Shown: piece by piece, positions 1-6,167 of the stretch
How positions within the stretch are numbered: position 1 is the stretch's first letter
Layout of the letters: each line of letters begins with the position of its first letter
Source of the DNA: an uncultured Eubacteriales bacterium
Lineage (GTDB): Bacteria > Bacillota > Clostridia > Oscillospirales > Oscillospiraceae
DNA: 9,403 nt
Direction: 5' to 3'
Assembly: GCA_900554855.1 (NCBI GenBank)
Contig: USIZ01000036.1
Location: forward strand, 1-9,403
Notes under the pieces: model-generated
Seen by the model: only the letters and a program-made list of their open reading frames with translations
Database searches by the model: none
What the model was told of the DNA's origin: nothing
Made by a program: the position numbers and the translations under genes

Positions 1-557
1 TGGCGTTACTGACGGACATCAAGTCCGGCCAGACGACGCAGGTGGATGCGGTCTCCGGCGCGACATACAGCTCTGAGGGCCTGAAAGAGGCGGTGCGGAA
101 CGCGCTGGAGCAGGCGAAGGCCAGTCAGCCGGCCCCCGCGCCTGACCCGGAGCCGACGCCGGATCCGGAGCCCACCCCGCTGCCTGACCCCGGCCTGCCG
201 CCCTATCTGGACGGCACCTATTCCGCCACGGCGGTGTGCACAGATGAGGATATGTTCTGCTATGACGTCCGGGTGGAACTGGTCGTGGAGGACGGTGTTC
301 TCACGTCTGTGACCGTGACAAAGGAGAATGATACTTCGGAGTCACCGGAGGATAACGAGCGCTATCTGGACTATGCCATCCATGGGCGCACCTATAAGAA
401 CGTATGGTATGAGGGACTGGTCGGCCAGATCCTGCAAAAGCAGAGCGCGGATGAGGTGGATGCGGTTAGCCGGGCGACCTATTCCTCCCGGGCGATCCAG
501 TCCGCCGCCCAGCAGGCGTTGGAGCAGGCGAAGAAGCCGGAGGAGGATGGAGCATGA
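1..557 (+). CDS. FMN-binding domain protein, multi-domain, 5' truncated
   Basis: The open frame enters the window from the left (first full codon at 3) and stops at 555-557, so only the C-terminal 184 residues are visible. They show the end of one FMN_bind domain with the flavinylation motif VDAVSGATYSS (acceptor Thr codon 63-65). A roughly 25-residue Pro/Asp/Glu linker follows, then a complete second domain starting at DGTYSATAV and ending in VDAVSRATYSS (Thr codon 477-479). In this family ApbE attaches FMN through a phosphoester bond to the Thr of the S-G-A-T motif, outside the cytoplasm. The linker and repeated domains suggest a secreted or tethered multi-flavin electron carrier. The signal peptide or anchor must lie upstream of the window. 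The second domain carries Arg where Gly is expected, so its flavinylation is uncertain. A GTG at 42 is inside the first motif and is not a real start. The gene overlaps the next by ATGA. Confidence 0.9.
   Translation, partial: ALLTDIKSGQTTQVDAVSGATYSSEGLKEAVRNALEQAKASQPAPAPDPEPTPDPEPTPLPDPGLPPYLDGTYSATAVCTDEDMFCYDVRVELVVEDGVLTSVTVTKENDTSESPEDNERYLDYAIHGRTYKNVWYEGLVGQILQKQSADEVDAVSRATYSSRAIQSAAQQALEQAKKPEEDGA
541..546 (+). promoter_or_regulatory. Ribosome binding site AGGAGG
   Basis: A perfect AGGAGG lies 7 nt before the ATG at 554, inside the end of the preceding gene. It fixes the start of the membrane-anchored FMN-binding protein and suggests coupled translation. Confidence 0.85.
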
Positions 558-1000
558 AATATATGAATTTTGCCATCCGAACCGTCAGTCTCCTGCTCAT
601 TCTCGGCGTGCTCTGGCAGTATCAGCACATTGCCGCCAGCCGCGCCGCCGTGGTGGCGGAGCGGCAGCAGCGCATCGACGAGGTGGAGGCCTATAATGCC
701 GCGCTGACAGAGCAGGATGTGGTCGGCGGCTACAAGAATGGCACTTATGAGGGCACCGGAATGGGCTTCGGCGGTGAGATCACGGTCTCTGTTACCGTTG
801 CGGACGGGAAGGTGGCGGAGATCACCGTGCTCAGCGCTGACGGGGAAGACCCGGCCTATTATGATCAGGCTCTGGCTATGCTGGAGGAGATCGTTTCCGC
901 TCAGTCCACCGAGGTGGACACGGTCTCCGGCGCGACGTTCAGTTCCACGGGCCTCATCGATGCGGCGGCGGACGCACTGGGAAAGGCGGCGGCAGGATGA
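554..1000 (+). CDS. Membrane-anchored FMN-binding domain protein (RnfG/NqrC-like fold)
   Basis: This 148-residue protein has one N-terminal transmembrane helix (about residues 5-23), a short helical, probably coiled stretch (27-50) and one FMN_bind domain (about 61-145). The domain starts at NGTYEGTGMGFGG and ends with VDTVSGATFSS. The predicted flavin acceptor is Thr128 (codon 935-937), which ApbE would modify outside the membrane. Its role is inferred to be a tethered single-flavin relay between the iron-sulfur membrane protein encoded next and the multi-flavin protein encoded upstream. The DNA around this motif closely matches that around the first motif of the upstream gene (about 41-83 against 912-954), consistent with domain duplication. 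The start is set by AGGAGG at 541-546. It overlaps both neighbours by ATGA, indicating a tight operon. Exact electron donors and acceptors cannot be read from the sequence. Confidence 0.9.
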   Translation: MKYMNFAIRTVSLLLILGVLWQYQHIAASRAAVVAERQQRIDEVEAYNAALTEQDVVGGYKNGTYEGTGMGFGGEITVSVTVADGKVAEITVLSADGEDPAYYDQALAMLEEIVSAQSTEVDTVSGATFSSTGLIDAAADALGKAAAG

Positions 1001-1905
1001 ATGAGACACGGAAAAAGCCGCTGACTGCGGCGCAGAAACGCCAGCGGGCGCTGAAGCATCGTGCCTGGCTGAGAGCGGGCGTACAGGTATTTTTCTTCCT
1101 GACCATGCCCGGTGCATTTGTGGCCGGATTCTCCGGCGTGAAGCACCTGTTCCAGTGGATCGGAGCGGGAGAGCTGCTCCGGTTGGACAGCTTTGTGCTG
1201 TCGTTGATCGGTCTGTGCGGCTTTACCGTGCTGTTTGGCCGCTTCTTCTGCGGCTATGTGTGCGCTTTCGGCGGTCTGGGCGATTTCGTCTACTGGCTGT
1301 CCGGACTGGTGCAGAAGAAGCTGCTGCACCGGAAAAAGCAGTTCCGGCTCCCGGAGCGGGCGGTGCGCTGGGGGCAGAAGGTGAAGTACCTGCTCCTTGC
1401 CCTCATCGCTGTGCTGTGTGCGCTCGGTGTATACGGGAAGCTGACCGGTACCAGCCCGTGGGATGTATTCTCACGGCTGACGGCCTTAAAACTCCCGGCA
1501 GCGGGCTATGGCGCGGGCATCGCGCTGTTCGTGCTGATCCTCATCGGCATGGCGGCACAGCCCCGGTTCTTCTGCCAGTTCCTGTGCCCGATGGGGGCGG
1601 TGTTTGCCCTGCTGCCGGTGCTGCCCTTTGCCTGGCTGCACCGGAACGGTACCCGGTGCATTCCTGGGTGCTCTGCCTGCGCCAGGCGCTGCCCAGTGGA
1701 TCTGAAGCTGGATGACGCGAACCTGCGCAGCGGCGAGTGCATTGCCTGTGAGGCCTGTGTCGGCACCTGCCCCAAGGGCAATATCAGCCGCTGGGACATC
1801 CGCCTGTCTCGGGGAAAGCTCTGGCTGCCGGTGCTCGTCAAGGCGGCGCTTTTCTTCGCCCTTGGCGTGTGCCTTGGACTTTGCAGATTTATCAGCGTAA
1901 GATAG
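997..1905 (+). CDS. NapH-like polytopic membrane 4Fe-4S protein
   Basis: This 302-residue integral membrane iron-sulfur protein has hydrophobic segments near residues 27-45, 63-82, 130-147, 172-188 and 276-297. Two paired-cysteine motifs typical of the NapH/NosR/RdxA group are present: FCGYVCAFG (Cys85, Cys89) and FCQFLCPMG (Cys193, Cys197). A cytosolic 2[4Fe-4S] ferredoxin module follows, with Cys221, 225, 228, 232 and Cys248, 251, 254, 258. The first cluster spacing is C-x3-C-x2-C-x3-CP and the second is the classic C-x2-C-x2-C-x3-CP. Members of this group pass electrons from the cytoplasm or quinol pool across the membrane. With two FMN-binding proteins directly upstream, it is the likely transmembrane input to extracytosolic flavins. 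The start overlaps the previous stop (ATGA), and the gene ends just before a strong terminator. The N-terminus is Lys/Arg-rich and probably cytosolic. Confidence 0.92.
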   Translation: MNETRKKPLTAAQKRQRALKHRAWLRAGVQVFFFLTMPGAFVAGFSGVKHLFQWIGAGELLRLDSFVLSLIGLCGFTVLFGRFFCGYVCAFGGLGDFVYWLSGLVQKKLLHRKKQFRLPERAVRWGQKVKYLLLALIAVLCALGVYGKLTGTSPWDVFSRLTALKLPAAGYGAGIALFVLILIGMAAQPRFFCQFLCPMGAVFALLPVLPFAWLHRNGTRCIPGCSACARRCPVDLKLDDANLRSGECIACEACVGTCPKGNISRWDIRLSRGKLWLPVLVKAALFFALGVCLGLCRFISVR

Positions 1906-1911
1906 AGATAG

Positions 1912-1945
1912 AAAATAAGGCCGGGGTGTGCCCCGGCCTTATTTT
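1912..1945. terminator. Bidirectional rho-independent terminator
   Basis: A perfect 15-bp stem (AAAATAAGGCCGGGG at 1912-1926 pairing with 1931-1945) closes a TGTG loop. It has a GC-rich core and a T-rich 3' arm on either strand. It sits 6 bp after the NapH-like gene and 34 bp beyond the stop of the convergent PrsW gene, so it can end both transcripts. Confidence 0.95.
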
Positions 1946-1979
1946 ATGGATCCGTTCCGTGTATGAAGTTCTGCACGAT

Positions 1980-2696
1980 TCAATAGATCGGCCGGTCATG
2001 GTAGGATGCGGATTTGATGAGCTTGAATACGATGATGTAGAGCACAATAATGAACAGCGTAAACACCGCCGAGGCCCGAGAACTGCCGATCATGGCGCAG
2101 GCGTCATAGAAGCCGTGGAGTATCACGGGTACCAGAAAGCTCAGAGCCAGATTCTTCTTCTCACCCGCCTCGTTGCCGTAGACGGAGCACAGCTTGGCCC
2201 GGCCATAGAAGATGCCCATGAACACGGAGAAGCTCAGGTGGCCGGGCACGGCGGTGACCGCACGGGTCAGGGCCACGGACAGGCCGTAGGTGAACACATA
2301 CTTGACGTTCTCAAAAGCGGCAAAGCCGAGGGAGACAAACACGGCGTAGACCACTGCGTCGAACAGGTAGTTGAAGTTCGGGTTGCGCCAGCTGAACTTT
2401 TTCAGAAAGAACAGCTTGGCCCCCTCTTCCACACAGGCCACGACGACAAAGGCGAGGATGATGTAATAAAGCCGGGTGGGATAGCGGAAGAAGACGCCGA
2501 GTATATTTTCTCCCACCGTCTCCAGAATCAGCGCGGCGAAGGTGGCCAGCACGCCGCCGCCCAGCATGAGGGCCAGCAGGGCAGGCGGTTCTTTTTCGAT
2601 GGTGTCATGGCGGTAGACATAGCGCAGGAGAAAGAAGGCGGGCAAAATGGCGGCCAGCACATAGATCGCCGTGACATAGTTCAGCACATACAGCAT
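1980..2696 (-). CDS. PrsW-family intramembrane metalloprotease
   Basis: This 238-residue protein is strongly hydrophobic, with about seven or eight membrane segments. It carries the PrsW family signature: Glu90-Glu91-x-x-Lys94 (EEGAKLFFLKKF), the FDAVVYAVFVSLGFAAFEN segment (112-130), His153 in AVPGHLSFS, and His194...Asp198 in VILHGFYDAC. The Glu and His residues are the expected metal and catalytic ligands of this family. In Bacillus, PrsW makes the site-1 cut in the anti-sigma factor RsiW. Many clostridial members have unknown substrates, and no anti-sigma or sigma factor gene is visible here. The start ATG (2694-2696) is preceded by GAGGTG with 8 nt spacing (2705-2710) and a near-consensus promoter at 2734-2762. 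The gene converges on the flavin operon at the shared terminator. Family assignment is firm; the substrate is unknown. Confidence 0.92.
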   Translation of the reverse strand: MLYVLNYVTAIYVLAAILPAFFLLRYVYRHDTIEKEPPALLALMLGGGVLATFAALILETVGENILGVFFRYPTRLYYIILAFVVVACVEEGAKLFFLKKFSWRNPNFNYLFDAVVYAVFVSLGFAAFENVKYVFTYGLSVALTRAVTAVPGHLSFSVFMGIFYGRAKLCSVYGNEAGEKKNLALSFLVPVILHGFYDACAMIGSSRASAVFTLFIIVLYIIVFKLIKSASYHDRPIY

Positions 2697-2710
2697 GGGT
2701 TCAGCACCTC

Positions 2711-2745
2711 ACAGGTTTAATTTTGTTGTCCCCATTATAACCTGT
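2711..2745. repeat. Inverted repeat over the -10 and start site of the PrsW-gene promoter
   Basis: ACAGGTT (2711-2717) is the exact reverse complement of AACCTGT (2739-2745). With one extra base on one side the match extends to ACAGGTTTAAT against ATTATAACCTGT. One arm overlaps the -10 box and the other lies in the 5' leader, which fits an operator or a leader hairpin. Chance similarity is possible. Confidence 0.45.
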
Positions 2746-2762
2746 GTTCCTTCTGCTGTCAC
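2734..2762 (-). promoter_or_regulatory. Sigma-A promoter for the PrsW-family gene
   Basis: On the minus strand, -35 GTGACA (2757-2762) and -10 TATAAT (2734-2739) are separated by exactly 17 nt. It lies between the CBS gene stop and the PrsW gene and predicts a leader of about 30 nt. Confidence 0.85.
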
Positions 2763-2768
2763 CCTGCT

Positions 2769-3203
2769 TCAGCGTTTTTTGCGCCGCAGAGAGGCGGAAA
2801 TATCGCTGAGCGCCTCGGCGGCCTCGGTGTCGGTGCGCCGGGAGCGGGCCAGATCCCCCAGCGACAGCATGCCGACCACATGCCCCTGCTCCACCACAGG
2901 CAGGCGGCGCACCTGCCGCTGCGCCATCAGTCGGGCAGCGTCTGAAATGGGTGTTTCCGGTGTGATGACAGAGGGCGCGGGGGACATGATGTCTCGCACC
3001 GGGACCCGGCCGGGCTCCTCTCCGGCGGCCACGCACCGGGTTACGATGTCCCGGTCGGTGACGATGCCCGCCAGTGTGCCGTCTGCCGCACAGACCGGAA
3101 GCGCGCCCAGCTCGTGGCGGCTCAGCAGCCGCGCCGCCAGCGCGGCGCTCTCCTCCGGCGTGATAGTGACAACGCTTTTGCACATCAGATCCCGTACCCG
3201 CAT
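2769..3203 (-). CDS. Two-CBS-domain protein
   Basis: This 144-residue soluble protein consists almost entirely of a Bateman module. CBS1 spans about residues 1-56 (starts MRVRDLM, ends GIVTDRDIVTR). CBS2 spans about 68-123 (VPVRDIMSPAPSVITPE, ending VVGMLSLGDLARS). A basic tail ends in RRKKR. Such stand-alone CBS pairs commonly bind adenine nucleotides and act as small energy or redox sensors, or partners of another protein. The partner here is unknown. The chosen ATG (3201-3203) begins exactly at the CBS fold. An upstream in-frame TTG at 3258-3260 lies in the loop of the htrA terminator and is unlikely. The ribosome site is weak (GGGGG, 8 nt upstream). No clear promoter is seen between the terminator and the start, so expression may depend on read-through from htrA. 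Confidence 0.85.
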   Translation of the reverse strand: MRVRDLMCKSVVTITPEESAALAARLLSRHELGALPVCAADGTLAGIVTDRDIVTRCVAAGEEPGRVPVRDIMSPAPSVITPETPISDAARLMAQRQVRRLPVVEQGHVVGMLSLGDLARSRRTDTEAAEALSDISASLRRKKR

Positions 3204-3234
3204 TTGAATTGCCCCCGTTCGTGAGAATATGGAA

Positions 3235-3274
3235 AACCCCTCTGTGCTCAGTCTGCCCAAAGCACAGAGGGGTT
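3235..3274 (-). terminator. Rho-independent terminator of the htrA operon
   Basis: A perfect 14-bp stem (3235-3248 with 3261-3274) has a 12-nt loop. Read on the minus strand, the 3' arm ends AGAGGGGTTTTCC. It lies 29 bp after the htrA stop and 31 bp before the CBS gene start. The short T-run suggests possible incomplete termination. Confidence 0.8.
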
Positions 3275-3303
3275 ATTCGTATGTTCCGGACCCTTCTGAG
3301 GGG

Positions 3304-4701
3304 TCAATTCAAGTCGTTCTGTTCGGAGAGCGCAAACGTGATGTCCAGCGTCTCGCCGTCGCGCCATACCGTGGCGGTGATGACGTCGCCCACATGGCGG
3401 CTGGCCAGATCCACATCGCTCACCTGCCGGATGGGCTGGCCGTCGATGGCGGTGATGATATCGCCCACCTGAAGCCCCTGGATGGCGGCGTCAGAGTTGG
3501 AAAAGATGGTGGCGACATACAAGCCGTCTGCCCCAATGCCCTCGTCAGCAGTTACAGAGACGGCATAGCAGGTGATGCCGATGACCGGGTGGCCGATCTC
3601 GCCGTCGGCGCACAGGGCATTGACCACCCGCCGAACGGTTTTGGAGGGAATAGAGAAGCCCAGACCCTCCACCGTGCTGGTGCTGGACATAATCTTCATG
3701 TTGTCGATGCCGATGACCTGACCATAGAGGTTGATGAGCGGGCCGCCGGAGCTGCCCTCGTTCAGGGCGGCGGTGGTCTGGAGCAGAGTCATGGAGTAGC
3801 CGTTGACCTCCACATTGCGGTTCAGGGCGGAGATGATGCCGTTGGAGAAGGTGCTCTGATAGCGCACGCTCAGTGGGTTGCCGATGGCAAAGCACTCGTC
3901 GCCTACCACCAGTTCTTCGCTGTCGCCGAACTGGGCGGGAGTCAGTTCCTCGGCGTCGATCTTCAGCAGAGCCAGATCGGTGTTGGCGTCCTCGCCCACC
4001 AGCAGGGCATCATAGCTTTCGTTGTCCGCTGTGACGACCCGGGCGGCGGAGCAGCCCGCCACGACGTGCTGGTTGGTCAGAATGTAGCCGTCCTCAGAGA
4101 GAATGACGCCGGTGGCGTAAGAACCTGCATTGTCGCTGTATGCCATGATGCTTACCACGCTGGGGGCCACCCGGGCGTAGATCTCCTGATAACTCAGCTC
4201 CTCCATCCCGGCCCGGGAGACGGTCTCCAGCGTAAAGGAGCCGTCCGGCGTGTAGCGGGCGATGTCGCTGGGACCGGTGAGCTCTGACTCGCTCTCGTCT
4301 CTGTCGTCCGACTCTCCATCGGGATCAATGTCCACGGAAAAATCGTTGTCAGAGTTCCCACTGCTGTCCGCGGTGCCAAAGCCAGAGGGGGCGGGGGAGA
4401 CGACGGAGTAGAGCCGGTACAGCTTGGAGCGGATCACCAGCGCGGTGCCCGCCGCGATCAGGGCGACGACGAGGGGGAGCACGATCCTCCGCCAGCGGAA
4501 CCTCTTTCGACCCGGGTTGATGGCTTCATTGGCGTAGTCCGCATCACAGGAGCCGATGGTGTGGCCGGGAGCCGCGCTGTGCCCTGCGGATTCGTCCCGA
4601 CTGGCGTGGCGCTGGGGACGGGCGGACGTCTTGGGCGGCATATCCCACGGGTCATCCCCGTAGCCGCTCCAGCTGCTGTTGTTCTGCTTCCAGTCGTCCA
4701 T
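3304..4701 (-). CDS. htrA: HtrA/DegP-type (S1C) membrane-anchored serine protease with PDZ domain
   Basis: This 465-residue protein has a 70-residue charged cytoplasmic N-terminus, one transmembrane helix (about 73-90) and an extracellular Asp/Ser/Glu-rich linker (about 110-145). A trypsin-like protease domain (about 170-365) and one PDZ domain (about 370-458; LQVGDIITAIDGQPI) follow. The catalytic triad is visible: His212 in LTNQHVVAG, Asp242 in NTDLALLKID and Ser318 in LNEGSSGGPLIN. It is expected to degrade misfolded proteins at the outer face of the membrane. The start ATG is preceded by AAGGAG at 6 nt spacing (4708-4713). It follows the sensor kinase gene by 32 bp with no terminator between, so it is probably the target and output gene of the two-component system, as htrA genes are in the Bacillus CssRS system. 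The active-site loop reads GSSGG rather than the usual GNSGG, with Thr instead of Asp in the preceding TDAA motif. Confidence 0.93.
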   Translation of the reverse strand: MDDWKQNNSSWSGYGDDPWDMPPKTSARPQRHASRDESAGHSAAPGHTIGSCDADYANEAINPGRKRFRWRRIVLPLVVALIAAGTALVIRSKLYRLYSVVSPAPSGFGTADSSGNSDNDFSVDIDPDGESDDRDESESELTGPSDIARYTPDGSFTLETVSRAGMEELSYQEIYARVAPSVVSIMAYSDNAGSYATGVILSEDGYILTNQHVVAGCSAARVVTADNESYDALLVGEDANTDLALLKIDAEELTPAQFGDSEELVVGDECFAIGNPLSVRYQSTFSNGIISALNRNVEVNGYSMTLLQTTAALNEGSSGGPLINLYGQVIGIDNMKIMSSTSTVEGLGFSIPSKTVRRVVNALCADGEIGHPVIGITCYAVSVTADEGIGADGLYVATIFSNSDAAIQGLQVGDIITAIDGQPIRQVSDVDLASRHVGDVITATVWRDGETLDITFALSEQNDLN

Positions 4702-4733
4702 TGGCGTCTCCTTCCGGCGCGCTCTGACGCAAG

Positions 4734-6167
4734 TCAGCCGGCCAGCATCAGGGTGAAGATGAATTCGGTCACACCGTCTTTGCTGGTGACGGTGATGTTT
4801 TCCTTGTGGTTGTTCAGAATGGTCTTGACGATGTAGAGCCCCAGGCCCACGCCCTCCTTGTCGATGCTGCGGGAGCGGTCGGACTTATGGAAGCGGTCAA
4901 AGATCATGTTCAGTTCGTCAGGCGGAATGGTCTCGCCCTGGTTCTTGACGGAGATGTAGGCCTTGGTGCCCTTCGTCGTGATGGTGACGGCGATGGCGGT
5001 GCCGGGGGCGGCAAATTTGGCCGCGTTATCCAGCAGATTGTAGCACACCTGGGTGATGCCGTCCGGATCGCCCCAGACCCGCACCGGGTCGTCGGGGATA
5101 TGGACGTCCATGTCCAGCTGACGGTTCTTGATCTTGCCCTCCAGTGAGATCATAACCTGCACCATTGTCTCGCTGATGTCGAATTCCATCTGGCTCTGGA
5201 CGGATTCACGGGCCTGAAGGGCGCTGACGTCCAGCATACGCCGCACCAGGCGGCTGAGCCGGGCGGTCTCGGAGGAGATGACCTGAAGAGAGTCGTTGAC
5301 CTTTTCGGGCGGAATGGTGCCGTCCAGAATGCCATTGGTGAAGCCGGAGATGGTGGTCATGGGGGTCTTCAGTTCGTGGGAGATGTTGGCCACGAACTCT
5401 TGACGGCGCTTTTCCGAGTTGGCCAGCGAGTCGGCCATGGCGTTGAAAGCGGAGGCCAGGTCACCGATCTCGTCCTTGTGTCCGGTGTCATCCACCCGGA
5501 CATCGTATTCTCCCATGCCGAAGCGGCGCACCGCGTCGGCCATCTCCCGCAGGGGCTTTACCTGCTGCATGGAGAAGATGGAGCAGGCGATGCAGGCGAC
5601 GCACATTACGATCACGGCCACAAAGAAGAACAGTGTGGCCAGCGATTTCCACAGCACCACCAGATCGGTGGCGGAAGCGGTCATGAAGATGAAATACTGC
5701 ATGCTGTCGCCCTGGCCGGTCTGAAGGAAGATGGGGGCGCCGGCGGCAAAGTGGACGCCGGAGTAGATGCCGAGGTCGGACATGCCGGAGTAGATGCCGT
5801 TTTGGATCATTTGACTTGTCACATCAGAGGAGATCGTGCTGCCCACATAGTCCAGGTCATCGGCGCCGTCGGCTATATAGCGAAGAACGGTGCCGCTGGC
5901 GTCACAGAGTACCAGATCGGAATCGGAGATGTGAGACAGGGCGGGGCCGTAGATGGGAAAGGCGTCCTCCGCCGGGTCAAACCCCCGCTGAAGGATGACC
6001 TGCGTCATGCTGGCGGCATAGCTGACGTTTTCTTCCATGCTCTCTTTTTTTTCGCGCACCATATAGCGATAGCTCAGGGCCGTGAACGAGACAGCCAGCA
6101 GAATGAAGGACAGCAGGATCAGCCCGGCGGTCAGCAGGAACTGGCGCCGAAAGAGGTTGTTTCTCAT
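4734..6167 (-). CDS. Membrane sensor histidine kinase (HAMP, HisKA, HATPase)
   Basis: This 477-residue kinase has TM1 (about 11-32), an extracellular sensor region of about 140 residues (33-171), TM2 (about 172-197) and a HAMP domain (about 198-250). HisKA carries the phospho-acceptor His264 in ISHELKTP. The HATPase_c domain has an N box at NLLDNAAKF (377-385), an F box at FDRFHKSD and a G2 box at GVGLGLYIV (439-447). The G1 box reads NQGETI, the Asn version seen in many Firmicutes kinases, so the enzyme should be active. It autophosphorylates on an envelope signal and passes phosphate to the regulator encoded just before it; the genes overlap by ATGA. I recognise no known ligand-binding motif in the sensor region. 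The adjacent HtrA protease suggests an envelope or secretion stress signal, which is an inference from context. Confidence 0.94.
   Translation of the reverse strand: MRNNLFRRQFLLTAGLILLSFILLAVSFTALSYRYMVREKKESMEENVSYAASMTQVILQRGFDPAEDAFPIYGPALSHISDSDLVLCDASGTVLRYIADGADDLDYVGSTISSDVTSQMIQNGIYSGMSDLGIYSGVHFAAGAPIFLQTGQGDSMQYFIFMTASATDLVVLWKSLATLFFFVAVIVMCVACIACSIFSMQQVKPLREMADAVRRFGMGEYDVRVDDTGHKDEIGDLASAFNAMADSLANSEKRRQEFVANISHELKTPMTTISGFTNGILDGTIPPEKVNDSLQVISSETARLSRLVRRMLDVSALQARESVQSQMEFDISETMVQVMISLEGKIKNRQLDMDVHIPDDPVRVWGDPDGITQVCYNLLDNAAKFAAPGTAIAVTITTKGTKAYISVKNQGETIPPDELNMIFDRFHKSDRSRSIDKEGVGLGLYIVKTILNNHKENITVTSKDGVTEFIFTLMLAG

Noticed and set aside
42..44. GTG as start of the first FMN-binding gene
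   Set aside because: It is the Val of the conserved VDAVSGAT motif; the frame is open upstream to the window edge with domain-like sequence.
121..200. Pro-rich repeated codons in the first gene as a tandem DNA repeat of interest
   Set aside because: The PEPTPDPEPTP pattern is an ordinary flexible linker between extracytosolic domains, too short and irregular to call a tandem repeat element.
1869..2720. A 283-codon + strand open frame
   Set aside because: It is antisense to the PrsW-family gene, runs through a perfect terminator, and its translation is a His/Gly/Glu-rich shadow with no fold-like pattern.
3204..3260. Longer N-terminus of the CBS protein from a TTG at 3260
   Set aside because: The TTG lies in the loop of the htrA terminator and the added 19 residues precede a CBS domain that begins exactly at the ATG at 3203.
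3229..4287. A 352-codon + strand open frame
   Set aside because: It is antisense to htrA, whose catalytic triad and PDZ domain are intact; the frame starts in the terminator hairpin.
4900..4960. G1 box of the kinase reading NQGETI rather than DxGxG, possibly a dead kinase
   Set aside because: The Asn form of this box is common in active Firmicutes kinases, and the His, N, F and G2 boxes are intact.
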